A DNA stretch of 7,844 bases. Origin: Desulfuromusa sp. (GTDB lineage: Bacteria; Desulfobacterota; Desulfuromonadia; Desulfuromonadales; Geopsychrobacteraceae). The notes beneath the pieces are model-generated. The model saw only the letters and a program-made list of their open reading frames with translations. It did no database searches and was not told where the DNA came from. Location of the stretch: contig JAUVCS010000036.1 in assembly GCA_030590745.1 (NCBI GenBank), forward strand, positions 1 through 7,844, written 5' to 3'. Below are positions 1 through 7,346 of this stretch, piece by piece. Both the position numbers and the translations under genes were made by a program. Within the stretch, counting starts at the first letter, position 1. Each line of letters opens with the position of its first letter.

Positions 1-2
1 TT

Positions 3-116
3 GGGACTGTGCGTCGCCTGGAAGGAAGTGGCGACAAGCAGAAAGTGACGGTCTATTTCAACTCGGTTGGATCGAAAAAATTGTTGTTAAAATTTGCAGC
101 TCTAATCCCGGTTTAA
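3..116 (+). CDS. UvrD/PcrA-type ATP-dependent DNA helicase, C-terminal tail (5' end outside window)
   Basis: An open frame enters from the left edge and ends at TAA 114-116, giving 37 residues. It reads GTVRRLEGSGDKQKVTV, then YFNSVGSKKLLLKFAALIPV. This is the small C-terminal module of UvrD/PcrA superfamily 1 helicases: a short basic turn with Gly-Ser-Gly-Asp, a beta strand ending in Phe, then a Gly-x-Lys-Lys-Leu-Leu helix and a final Phe-Ala-x-Leu. In known family members this tail follows the helicase core and takes part in partner contacts in repair and transcription-coupled repair. The catalytic motifs lie upstream, so UvrD, PcrA and Rep cannot be told apart here. The next gene starts 11 bases after the stop, which suggests co-transcription. 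The call rests on recognising a short tail only. Confidence 0.8.
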   Translation, partial: GTVRRLEGSGDKQKVTVYFNSVGSKKLLLKFAALIPV

Positions 117-127
117 GAGAAGTTATT

Positions 128-3100
128 ATGGTTGAATCAGAGAGAAAATTTACCCTGCTATTGGTGGATGACAACCCCACCAACTTGCTGTTGCTGGTCA
201 AAATCATTGAACTTGATCTGCCCGAAGTGCGTGTCTTGACCGCTTCTTCTGCCCTGAAAGGGTTGCAGTTGGCCGAACAGGAGCAGATCGACGGTGCTTT
301 TATTGATGTGCAGATGCCGCAGATGGGTGGCCTCGATATGTGTCGGCAGTTGCGAATGATTCCACGCACTGCTGCCATCCCGTTGGTTCTGATGACTGCA
401 CATATTGCGTCACCGGAAATGCGGGCTGAAGGGCTTGAAGCCGGGGCTTATGATTTTATCTCTCAACCCATCAGCAATGTTGAGATGCTGGCACGAATTA
501 AGGTGATGCTGCGTCTATGTGAGAGTGAACAGCGTTCACTGGAGAATAGCCAGCAACTGCAACAACAGTTGAGCGAGAATTCAGATCGCTTGCGCTGGAT
601 CAGTGGGTTGTTGATCTCCGGTGATGGTTCTCTGGCAGACCTGGATCAACAATTACTGCGTCATCTCGCCAATGAATTGCCCGATCCTGCCGAAATTGAT
701 GAGAAAGTGTTCTTTGAAAAACTGGTGACCGAATTTCCACTTCCCTGGCGCCGTACCCTGTTGAAGTTGTCTTTACTTGACCGTATTCCGGTGCCGGTGG
801 CGCAGAAATTAAGTGAAATTGCCGATGTTGCAGCAGTTTTTGATTATTTGAGTCGGCATCAGCTTTCCTTGATCCAGACCGAGGAAGGAGAAGACTATCT
901 GTTACTTAACCCTCAGGTCCAGGATTTGTTGCGTGAAAAGGCAGCTCTGAATCTTTCTGAAAAAGACCGCCAGCAGGTTTCTTTGCTTGCTTCTGACTGG
1001 TATCAGCAGAAAAAAGATTTTGCTACAGCTCTGAGCTGTCTCATTTCTACTGCCCAGTATGCCGCCGTTTCACAATTACTCAGTCAGGTCGGGTTAACTC
1101 TCCAGGATAAAGATTATCGCTCCAAGATCTTGCCATTAATCAACCGGGTTCCGGAAGCGGTTGCCGCTAATTGTGGTTGGCTCGCCCTCTTTCGTGCCTG
1201 TAATAATATTTATGAACAATCGTCCGAAACGGTAGACTGGTTAAGTTTAGCGAGGCAGAATTTTCAGAAAAGCGCAGATCCTCGAGGAGAATTGTTTGCC
1301 TTGGCTCTGGAGGCTTGCCGGGCAATCTTCATTGATGGGTTTTTTGAACCATGGGGTGATCGGAGTGTCCGGTTTCGGGTATTGGCTGCAGATTTGTCGC
1401 CGCTGCTGGATCCGGTTGAACGTTTGAAGGTTGCTTTTTCCCTTGGTTTGATAGAATTATTTTTTAACGAGGATTTAGCGGCCGTCGATGTGATCTTGAA
1501 AAATTCTTTCGCTGAAGCACAACGGTTAAATTTAATCGAACAACAGTTGGAGCTGAATCTTCTCCGCGCTTCATTCGCTTTGCGCCAGGGGCGTTATCTG
1601 GTTTCCCGGACAGCATTAGAGCAGGGTTTGAAACTGACAGTTGAACTGCGTGATTTGCCCCAGAGTTCGTGGTTGCAAGGTGTCTCTTGCGTTTTGTTGC
1701 GTGATTTTGGAGATTTGTCAGGCTTGCAGAGACAACTGCAAGCGGTGACAGGCTATCGGGAGCAAGGGGGGCAACAGCAGGCCGCTGTATTTTCTTTGAC
1801 TGGATATTACTCTGCGACTTTGTTGTTGGCGAGAGGAGAAAAACAGGCTGCTAGTGAAATTCTTGATCTGGCATTGCTGGATGGAAAAACCGCAAATAGT
1901 ATCTATTTACACAGTCGTTTCTTGCAATTGCGAGGTTTGGTACGGGCTTTATCTGGAAAGGGGACTGCCGCGCAGGTTGATCTCGATGCTGGGTTGAAGA
2001 TGCTCGGTCGGGGTGTGGAGGGGTTGTTTGGTTTGGAAAACCTCCTGTTTGCCGGAGCTACCTGCTACGTTTTGGAAAATTTTTCCCAAGCGGAAAAATA
2101 TTTTGCGCAGGGGTTGGCTGAGTCAAAAAGGCATCAGGAGGAACGGTTTCGCTCCGGGTTCCATGCCTGGCTGACCGTGGTACAACAGAAACTGGGGAAA
2201 ACTGCAGAGGCAAGGCTAAATCTCACCACTTTTATAGAATTGTTACAGCGTTACCGATTGAATTTTTTCTGGGGATTTATCCCTGAACTGTTGCAAGGGC
2301 TCCTCCCCCTGCTTGAGCAAGGGGAGCAGCAGTTGTTGCAACCGTTACTGGAAGAGCAGCTAGCGGTGGCTATTGATAACGATAATCACCTGGTTCCATT
2401 ACTCAAGATCCGTTGTTTGGGGAAGTTTCAGCTGACATTGGGGCGGGAGACTTTTGACTTAAGTCAGGTTGGACAGGCATCCAGACAGATTTTCTCCCTG
2501 TTAGTTGTTGCCCCGAATTGTAGTTTGAGTCTGGAATTAATGATGGGAATTTTGTGGCCGGAAAGTGCGTCGCGGAAAGCAAGAAATAGTTTTGATACGG
2601 CCCATTCCCGTTTACGGAAAGCGCTGGAAGAATGTTTTGGTCCGCAGATTCGGCGGGATTATCTGGTTTTAGAAAAAGGGATGCTGTCGTTACGGCATGT
2701 GCAGATCGATAGCTTTTTATTTACAGAAATGATGAGAAAAAGCCACTATCATCTGCAACGGGGGAATTCCTGGCAGGCAGAGCATGCTTTGTGGAAAATG
2801 GATCGCCTCTGGGGTGGGGAATTTTTATCGGGATACGATCTGGATGGGGATCTTCCCCGGCAGCGTGAGCAGTTGACCCAGTTACGGCTGGAACAACTCA
2901 CCCTTCTGGCGCAACTGCTCGAACAAAAAAATCAAAGGGAAGCAGCCGTTGAGTTATTACAGCGTGGGTTGTTGCTTGAGCCAACTCAGGATTCTATGAT
3001 CCGGCAATTATTATCACTCTATCGACAACAACAGGATTATCGCGCTGCGGGGTTATTGTTAGAAAATTATCGAAATGCTTTGCAGAATGAAGAATATGAA

Positions 3101-3142
3101 CCTGCAGAAATTGAAGAACTTATCGAAACTTTGGAGCTATAA
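128..3142 (+). CDS. Response regulator with receiver domain, MalT-like helical/TPR middle and C-terminal SARP/BTAD transcriptional activator domain
   Basis: A 1004-residue, Leu- and Gln-rich protein, probably a cytoplasmic transcription factor; no signal peptide or membrane segment is visible. Residues 8-128 form a receiver domain with acidic pair D14-D15, phospho-acceptor D60 (in IDVQMPQMGG) and switch T90. The usual Lys before Pro is Gln113. Residues 128-160 are a polar, coiled-coil-like linker. Residues 195-290 resemble the winged helix that follows the NTPase in MalT/LuxR activators (SLLD at 215-218, DWY near 290). Residues 290-750 are helical repeats of TPR type. Residues 760-855 form a SARP/OmpR-like winged helix (LGKF at 764-767, LWP at 809-811, likely recognition helix about 816-833). 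The BTAD domain runs from 860 to 1000 (WGGEFL at 895-900). No Walker A motif is present, so a STAND ATPase is absent. ATG 128 follows a weak AGAGAAG about five bases upstream. Target genes and the partner kinase are unknown. Confidence 0.87.
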   Translation: MVESERKFTLLLVDDNPTNLLLLVKIIELDLPEVRVLTASSALKGLQLAEQEQIDGAFIDVQMPQMGGLDMCRQLRMIPRTAAIPLVLMTAHIASPEMRAEGLEAGAYDFISQPISNVEMLARIKVMLRLCESEQRSLENSQQLQQQLSENSDRLRWISGLLISGDGSLADLDQQLLRHLANELPDPAEIDEKVFFEKLVTEFPLPWRRTLLKLSLLDRIPVPVAQKLSEIADVAAVFDYLSRHQLSLIQTEEGEDYLLLNPQVQDLLREKAALNLSEKDRQQVSLLASDWYQQKKDFATALSCLISTAQYAAVSQLLSQVGLTLQDKDYRSKILPLINRVPEAVAANCGWLALFRACNNIYEQSSETVDWLSLARQNFQKSADPRGELFALALEACRAIFIDGFFEPWGDRSVRFRVLAADLSPLLDPVERLKVAFSLGLIELFFNEDLAAVDVILKNSFAEAQRLNLIEQQLELNLLRASFALRQGRYLVSRTALEQGLKLTVELRDLPQSSWLQGVSCVLLRDFGDLSGLQRQLQAVTGYREQGGQQQAAVFSLTGYYSATLLLARGEKQAASEILDLALLDGKTANSIYLHSRFLQLRGLVRALSGKGTAAQVDLDAGLKMLGRGVEGLFGLENLLFAGATCYVLENFSQAEKYFAQGLAESKRHQEERFRSGFHAWLTVVQQKLGKTAEARLNLTTFIELLQRYRLNFFWGFIPELLQGLLPLLEQGEQQLLQPLLEEQLAVAIDNDNHLVPLLKIRCLGKFQLTLGRETFDLSQVGQASRQIFSLLVVAPNCSLSLELMMGILWPESASRKARNSFDTAHSRLRKALEECFGPQIRRDYLVLEKGMLSLRHVQIDSFLFTEMMRKSHYHLQRGNSWQAEHALWKMDRLWGGEFLSGYDLDGDLPRQREQLTQLRLEQLTLLAQLLEQKNQREAAVELLQRGLLLEPTQDSMIRQLLSLYRQQQDYRAAGLLLENYRNALQNEEYEPAEIEELIETLEL

Positions 3143-3143
3143 T
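3111..3143 (+). promoter_or_regulatory. Weak candidate promoter for the mrp-gatCAB genes
   Basis: A perfect TATAAT at 3138-3143 overlaps the stop codon of the regulator gene, 43 bases before the mrp start. The best upstream hexamer is TTGAAG at 3111-3116, but the 21-base spacer is too long for a standard sigma-70 promoter and there is no extended -10 TG. It could supply an internal start that separates the mrp-gat genes from the upstream regulator, or it may be chance in AT-rich sequence. Confidence 0.17.
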
Positions 3144-3186
3144 GGCTCAATATTGTAAAATAACAAACGAAGGAGAATAGAGAATC

Positions 3187-4056
3187 ATGTCAAGTTGTGA
3201 CGGTTGTAGCGATAGCTCCTGTTCAATCAACCAGCAGGGAAATCCAAATGATCAACAATTCCAGATGCGACAAGCTCTGGATAAGCGGATGTGTGAAGTT
3301 AAAAATAAAATTATTGTGATGTCAGGTAAGGGGGGGGTTGGAAAAAGTACCACCGCGGTTAATCTCGCTTTGGCATTGGTCGCACAGGGGAAAAAGGTTG
3401 GTCTGCTCGATATTGATATCCACGGGCCGAGCATTCCGAAGATGTTGGGACTGGAAGGGAAACACCCCGCTGCGGATGATGAGGGGATTCACCCCATGGA
3501 GGTTGCGGATTTGAAACTGATGTCGATCGGCTTTCTCCTGCAATCAACCAGTGAAGCAACGATTATGCGTGGACCGATGAAGCATGGTGCCATTCAGCAA
3601 TTACTGGCAGATGTCGTCTGGGGTGAGCTTGATTATCTCCTTCTGGACTGCCCCCCCGGCACCGGAGATGAACCTTTGAGTGCGGTGCAGCTGCTTGGCT
3701 CTGGTGCGGCAGCAGTCGTTGTCACCACCCCGCAGGATGTTGCCCTGACCGATGTGGAAAAATCTCTCAGCTTCTGTACTTCACTGAAGTTGCCAGTGGT
3801 TGGTTTAATTGAAAACATGAGTGGTTTTATCTGCCCCCACTGTGGCGAGAGATCGGATATTTTCAAAAGTGGTGGTGCTGAAAAATTGGCAGAAAAAACC
3901 GGTGTTCCAGTCCTGGTAGAAATTCCATTTGAGCCATTGGTGGTGATCGGTGGTGATGCAGGCAAACCACATTTCCTTGAATATCCAGATTCAGCAACCA
4001 GCCAGGCGATGCAACAGGTGGCAATAGCGGTTATAGAATTCAACGAGGAAAAATAA
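3187..4056 (+). CDS. mrp: Mrp/NBP35 (ApbC-like) P-loop ATPase, iron-sulfur cluster carrier
   Basis: A 289-residue soluble ATPase of the Mrp/NBP35/ApbC family, whose members bind a [4Fe-4S] cluster at a dimer interface and pass it to target proteins. The deviant Walker A GKGGVGKST spans 47-55. The DIDIHGPSIP switch motif is at 75-84, the MRGPMKHG motif follows, and DCPPGTGDEP (Walker B/switch) starts at 154. The bridging cluster motif is C216-P-H-C219. The N-terminus carries C4, C7 and C12 (C-x2-C-x4-C), resembling a shortened form of the NBP35 N-terminal cluster site; the N-terminal DUF59 domain of many bacterial Mrp proteins is absent. AAGGAG at 3170-3175 precedes the ATG by 11 bases, a long but acceptable spacing, and the Cys-rich head supports this start over Met27. 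The gene ends in tandem TAA stops (4054-4059), 26 bases before gatC. Which apo-proteins it serves cannot be told. Confidence 0.94.
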   Translation: MSSCDGCSDSSCSINQQGNPNDQQFQMRQALDKRMCEVKNKIIVMSGKGGVGKSTTAVNLALALVAQGKKVGLLDIDIHGPSIPKMLGLEGKHPAADDEGIHPMEVADLKLMSIGFLLQSTSEATIMRGPMKHGAIQQLLADVVWGELDYLLLDCPPGTGDEPLSAVQLLGSGAAAVVVTTPQDVALTDVEKSLSFCTSLKLPVVGLIENMSGFICPHCGERSDIFKSGGAEKLAEKTGVPVLVEIPFEPLVVIGGDAGKPHFLEYPDSATSQAMQQVAIAVIEFNEEK

Positions 4057-4071
4057 TAAACAGCAGTTTTT

Positions 4072-4076
4072 GGGGA
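4072..4076 (+). promoter_or_regulatory. Ribosome binding site deciding the gatC start
   Basis: GGGGA lies six bases before ATG 4083. An in-frame ATG at 4077 directly abuts this site and could not be served by it, so 4083 is preferred. The resulting start, MKINQQDVEHVARL, also fits the usual beginning of GatC. Confidence 0.65.
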
Positions 4077-4082
4077 ATGATT

Positions 4083-4370
4083 ATGAAGATTAACCAGCAG
4101 GATGTTGAACATGTGGCACGGTTAGCCCGCTTATCTCTAAGCCCGGAGGATTTGAAAATTATGACCGGGCAGATGGATGCTGTTCTCGGTTATGTCGATA
4201 AACTCAACGAGCTGGATACCGACGGTATTGAGCCGATGGCGCATGCAGTTCCAATGACAAACGCATTTCGTGAGGATGAAATTACGGAGCCGATTGGCGT
4301 TGAGCGGACATTGCAGAATGCTCCGCAGCAGGCTGATAATTATTTCAAAGTTCCTAAAATTATTGAGTAG
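4083..4370 (+). CDS. gatC: Asp/Glu-tRNA(Asn/Gln) amidotransferase subunit C
   Basis: A 95-residue protein of normal GatC length. GatC is the small belt-like subunit that wraps around GatA and GatB and stabilises the heterotrimer that amidates misacylated Glu-tRNA(Gln) or Asp-tRNA(Asn). Family signatures visible are the opening VEHVARLARLSLSPED, the central helix with MDAVLGYVDKLNELDT, the EPMAHAVPMTNAFREDE stretch (conserved Glu-Pro, His, Asn, Arg, Asp) and the late FKVPKII that ends most GatC proteins. The preferred start is ATG 4083; ATG 4077 would add only Met-Ile and is too close to the ribosome binding site. It is first of three contiguous gat genes, 26 bases after mrp and 33 bases before gatA. 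Confidence 0.97.
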   Translation: MKINQQDVEHVARLARLSLSPEDLKIMTGQMDAVLGYVDKLNELDTDGIEPMAHAVPMTNAFREDEITEPIGVERTLQNAPQQADNYFKVPKIIE

Positions 4371-4376
4371 TGATGG

Positions 4377-4391
4377 CTGCGGTTACCGCAG
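4377..4391 (+). repeat. Short perfect inverted repeat in the gatC-gatA gap
   Basis: CTGCGGT (4377-4383) and ACCGCAG (4385-4391) are exact reverse complements around one T; a realistic RNA hairpin would have a six-pair stem (CTGCGG/CCGCAG) and a TTA loop. It sits 6 bases after the gatC stop and ends 3 bases before the GGAG of gatA. Only TTT follows, so it does not look like an intrinsic terminator. It could modulate translation of gatA or protect mRNA ends, but its effect is unknown. Confidence 0.5.
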
Positions 4392-4394
4392 TTT

Positions 4395-4398
4395 GGAG
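4395..4398 (+). promoter_or_regulatory. Ribosome binding site deciding the gatA start
   Basis: GGAG lies five bases before ATG 4404. The in-frame GTG at 4398 overlaps this site and would add only two residues, so ATG 4404 is the likely start. Confidence 0.65.
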
Positions 4399-4403
4399 TG
4401 TGT

Positions 4404-5861
4404 ATGAAATTTCATGACTTATCGATTCAGGAAATGCGCCAGAAGTTGCTTGCGGGGGAACTGACCTCGATTGAGCTGACCCAGCAATGTTTACAGCGAA
4501 TCAAGGCAACTGATAGCCAACTGAATGCATTTATTACTGTTTGTGAAGAGGAAGCTCTGGCGGCAGCAGCGGTGGCTGATCAACAGTTGGCGACCGGAAG
4601 TGCTCCATTGTTGACCGGAATCCCGATCGCGGTAAAAGATATTTTTAATACCCTGGATGTTCGAACCACCTGTGGTTCCAAGATTCTTGATAATTATATT
4701 TCCCCCTATGATGCCACTGCCGTTGCTAAATTGCGCGAACAAGGGGCGGTTATTGTTGGAAAGCTGAACATGGATGAGTTTGCCATGGGAAGCTCCAGTG
4801 AGAACAGTGCTGCCGGGGTGGTGCATAACCCCTGGGATCTGGAACGGGTTCCCGGAGGATCTTCCGGAGGGAGTGCTGCTGCGGTTGCCTCGGGCCAAGT
4901 GGTGGCAACTCTGGGGACTGATACCGGTGGCTCAGTACGGCAACCGGCGTCCCATTGTGGAGTTGTCGGGCTGAAGCCAACTTATGGGCGGGTTTCCCGC
5001 TATGGGGTGATTGCTTACGCTTCTTCCCTCGATCAGGTTGGCCCGGTGGCGGGAAATGTTGCTGATTGTGCATTGATGCTCGGCGTGGTTGCCGGTTATG
5101 ACCCCGCTGATTCCACCTCGGTTGATTGCCCGGTTCCTGATTATCTGGAAAATCTCAACGCGGGTGTTGCCGGAAAAAAAATCGGCTTGCCAAAAGAATA
5201 TTTTATCGATGGACTTGATCCTGACATCAAAAAGGCTGTTGATGCTGCTATCGAAACATATCAGCAGTTGGGGGCAGAAGTTGTCTCTGTCACCCTTCCC
5301 CATACCGATTATTCGGTGGCCTGCTACTATCTGATTGCCATGGCAGAAGCCTCAAGTAATCTGGCCCGTTACGATGGGGTTCGCTTCGGGCTCCGTCAGG
5401 ACAGCGGTGATGGTTTAATCGGGATGTACCAGCAGACCCGGAGCGCCGGCTTTGGTGATGAGGTTAAACGCCGCATCATGTTGGGAACCTATGCTCTCTC
5501 CTCTGGCTATTACGAGGCCTATTACCTGAAAGCACAGAAGGTTCGTACTTTGATTCGCCAGGATTTTCACGATGTATTTTCCCAGGTTGATTTTCTGTTA
5601 ACCCCGGTCGCTCCCACTCCGGCATTTAAAATTGGCGAAAAGGTCAATGATCCGTTGCAGATGTACCTGTCGGATATCTTTACCATCCCGACCAACTTGG
5701 CAGGAACCTGTGCGATGAGTCTCCCCTGTGGTTTCAGTAAAAATGAGTTGCCGATCGGGTTGCAACTGATTGGAAAACCGTTTGCGGAAGCTGAAATTTT
5801 ACAGGCAGCTTACGCATTTGAGCAGGCAACCGACTGGAATAAGCGGGTTCCCGAATTATAA
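4404..5861 (+). CDS. gatA: Asp/Glu-tRNA(Asn/Gln) amidotransferase subunit A (glutaminase/amidase)
   Basis: A 485-residue amidase-signature protein of standard GatA length. GatA hydrolyses glutamine and sends the ammonia through a tunnel to GatB, where the aminoacyl-tRNA is amidated. The Ser-cisSer-Lys triad is intact: K78 in AVKDIFNT, S153 in [12 protein letters not shown] and nucleophile S177 in [11 protein letters not shown], matching K79, S154 and S178 of the Staphylococcus enzyme with an offset of one. Further signatures are the N-terminal [14 protein letters not shown] helix, [30 protein letters not shown], the [21 protein letters not shown] segment, PVAPTPAF and the C-terminal SLPCGF and LPIGLQLIG. 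The start is ATG 4404, served by GGAG 4395-4398. It lies 33 bases after gatC and 28 before gatB, as expected for an operon making subunits in fixed ratio. No damage or odd composition is seen. Confidence 0.98.
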   Translation: MKFHDLSIQEMRQKLLAGELTSIELTQQCLQRIKATDSQLNAFITVCEEEALAAAAVADQQLATGSAPLLTGIPIAVKDIFNTLDVRTTCGSKILDNYISPYDATAVAKLREQGAVIVGKLNMDEFAMGSSSENSAAGVVHNPWDLERVPGGSSGGSAAAVASGQVVATLGTDTGGSVRQPASHCGVVGLKPTYGRVSRYGVIAYASSLDQVGPVAGNVADCALMLGVVAGYDPADSTSVDCPVPDYLENLNAGVAGKKIGLPKEYFIDGLDPDIKKAVDAAIETYQQLGAEVVSVTLPHTDYSVACYYLIAMAEASSNLARYDGVRFGLRQDSGDGLIGMYQQTRSAGFGDEVKRRIMLGTYALSSGYYEAYYLKAQKVRTLIRQDFHDVFSQVDFLLTPVAPTPAFKIGEKVNDPLQMYLSDIFTIPTNLAGTCAMSLPCGFSKNELPIGLQLIGKPFAEAEILQAAYAFEQATDWNKRVPEL

Positions 5862-5877
5862 TTTCAAGTTATTCGAA

Positions 5878-5882
5878 CAGGA
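5878..5882 (+). promoter_or_regulatory. Ribosome binding site deciding the gatB start
   Basis: CAGGA lies seven bases before ATG 5890. The frame stays open upstream to 5770, but those 40 extra codons overlap the 3' end of gatA and encode nothing GatB-like, so ATG 5890 is chosen. Confidence 0.6.
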
Positions 5883-5889
5883 TTTTACA

Positions 5890-7320
5890 ATGAATTCAAG
5901 ATATGAAGTGGTGATCGGTTTGGAGGTTCATGTCCAGTTGACCACCAGGACCAAAATTTTCTGTGGTTGTTCAACCGAATTCGGTCAAGGGGTTAACAGT
6001 CAAACCTGTCCAGTATGTCTGGGATTACCCGGTGCGTTGCCGGTTCTCAATCGTCAGGTGGTGGAGGATGCCATCAAGGCGGGATTGGCGACCAACTGCC
6101 AGATTACCCCCCGATCAATTTTTGCCCGGAAAAATTATTTTTATCCCGATCTGCCGAAGGGATATCAGATTTCTCAATTTGAACTGCCGATTTGTGAACA
6201 TGGCTGGCTTGATATTGAAACTGAGGAATTGGGGGGAAAACGGCTTGGAATCACCAGAATTCATATGGAAGAGGATGCGGGGAAGTTGCTGCATAATAGT
6301 GATAATAGCTCTTCGGTTGACTTGAACCGCGCTTGTACTCCGCTGTTGGAGGTGGTTTCTGAACCCGATATGCGTAGCTCTGAGGAGGCGATTGCTTACC
6401 TTAAGCAACTGCATCAAATTGTCGTCTATCTGGGAATCTGTGATGGAAATCTGGATGAAGGCTCGTTTCGCTGTGATGCCAATGTCTCGATTCGGCCCTG
6501 GGGGCAAAAAGAGCTGGGAACCCGGTCGGAGCTGAAAAATCTCAACTCTTTCCGTTACATCAAGCAGGCGATTGAATACGAGGTGGAGCGGCAGATTGAC
6601 GTGATTGATGCCGGGGAAAAGGTGGTGCAGGAAACCCGGCTGTTTGATCCTGATGCCGGGGTGAGTCGTTCGATGCGGGGTAAAGAGGAGGCTCATGATT
6701 ATCGCTATTTCCCTGATCCTGACCTGTTACCGGTGGATGTTTCAGCTGACTGGATTGAGCAGGTTCGTAAAAGCTTACCGGAATTATCTACGGCCAAGCT
6801 GCAGCGCTATCAGGGGGAAATAGGTCTGCCGGCTTATGATGCTGGAGTTATTTCATCCGACCGACCTCTCGCTGAATATTTTGAAGCGGTGGTTAAACAC
6901 TATAATAACCCAAAAATCTGTTCCAACTGGGTGATGGGTGAAGTTCTCGGAGCCCTCAAAGATAAAAAACTGGAGATTTCTGCTTGTCCGGTTACGCCGG
7001 AGTTGCTTGCCGGGGTGCTGATCCGGATTGATGATAAAACAATTTCGGGGAAAATTGCCAAAACCGTTTTTGAAAAAATCTGGCAGACGGGAAATACTGC
7101 CGATCAGATCATTGAGGAAAAAGGGCTCAAGCAGGTCACCGATACTGGGGCGATTGAGGCAATTGTTGATGAGGTTATTGCTGCGAATCCGGATCAAGTT
7201 GCTGAATATCGTGGCGGCAAAGAGAAGCTGATGGGTTTCTTTGTCGGTCAGGTCATGAAGGCGAGCAAGGGGAAAGCCAATCCCGGCATGGCTAATCAAT
7301 TGCTGAAAAAGAAGCTGTAA
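5890..7320 (+). CDS. gatB: Asp/Glu-tRNA(Asn/Gln) amidotransferase subunit B (tRNA-binding, kinase/transamidase)
   Basis: A 476-residue protein of normal GatB length. GatB binds the misacylated tRNA, activates the side-chain carboxylate with ATP and accepts ammonia from GatA. The N-terminus reads [13 protein letters not shown]. Zinc-binding cysteines are C25, C27, C40 and C43 (C-x-C and C-x2-C). The catalytic cradle shows [62 protein letters not shown] and [11 protein letters not shown]. The linker has [18 protein letters not shown] and [12 protein letters not shown]. The C-terminal helical region (about 330-476) ends with the YqeY-like tail that binds the tRNA elbow, visible in [20 protein letters not shown]. 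The start is ATG 5890, matching the usual family start. Together with gatC and gatA all three subunits are present and appear intact. Whether Gln or Asn is the main product depends on which synthetases the genome encodes, which the window does not show. Confidence 0.98.
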   Translation: MNSRYEVVIGLEVHVQLTTRTKIFCGCSTEFGQGVNSQTCPVCLGLPGALPVLNRQVVEDAIKAGLATNCQITPRSIFARKNYFYPDLPKGYQISQFELPICEHGWLDIETEELGGKRLGITRIHMEEDAGKLLHNSDNSSSVDLNRACTPLLEVVSEPDMRSSEEAIAYLKQLHQIVVYLGICDGNLDEGSFRCDANVSIRPWGQKELGTRSELKNLNSFRYIKQAIEYEVERQIDVIDAGEKVVQETRLFDPDAGVSRSMRGKEEAHDYRYFPDPDLLPVDVSADWIEQVRKSLPELSTAKLQRYQGEIGLPAYDAGVISSDRPLAEYFEAVVKHYNNPKICSNWVMGEVLGALKDKKLEISACPVTPELLAGVLIRIDDKTISGKIAKTVFEKIWQTGNTADQIIEEKGLKQVTDTGAIEAIVDEVIAANPDQVAEYRGGKEKLMGFFVGQVMKASKGKANPGMANQLLKKKL

Positions 7321-7346
7321 AAATAACAAAAAAAGGAACAGTTATT

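Noticed and set aside
81..106. TTGTTG...TCTAAT as a promoter for the regulator gene
   Set aside because: The spacer is 14 bases and both hexamers are poor; the stretch is also coding sequence for the helicase tail.
121..130. Identical AGTTATTATG at the starts of the regulator gene and of mtnA (7340-7349)
   Set aside because: A ten-base match ending in a start codon in AT-rich leader sequence is expected by chance, and the neighbouring bases do not match.
540..600. CAG/CAA-rich stretch in the regulator gene as a possible repeat tract
   Set aside because: It encodes a polar Gln-rich linker helix without regular repeat units, so it is ordinary linker sequence rather than a tandem repeat.
3633..4112. 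159-codon open frame on the - strand opposite mrp
   Set aside because: It lies antisense to a clearly conserved ATPase gene, has low-complexity Thr/Ser/Pro-rich content and no recognisable motif. It is a by-product of codon bias in mrp.
5857..5862. TATAAT at the gatA stop codon
   Set aside because: No -35-like hexamer at suitable distance, and it falls inside a tightly spaced three-subunit operon. Likely chance in AT-rich gap sequence.
5770..5889. Upstream extension of the gatB frame overlapping the end of gatA
   Set aside because: The 40 extra codons encode sequence unlike GatB, and ATG 5890 has its own ribosome binding site and the standard family start.
6115..6696. 193-codon open frame on the - strand opposite gatB
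   Set aside because: Fully antisense to conserved gatB catalytic motifs, with no family resemblance. Treated as a shadow frame.
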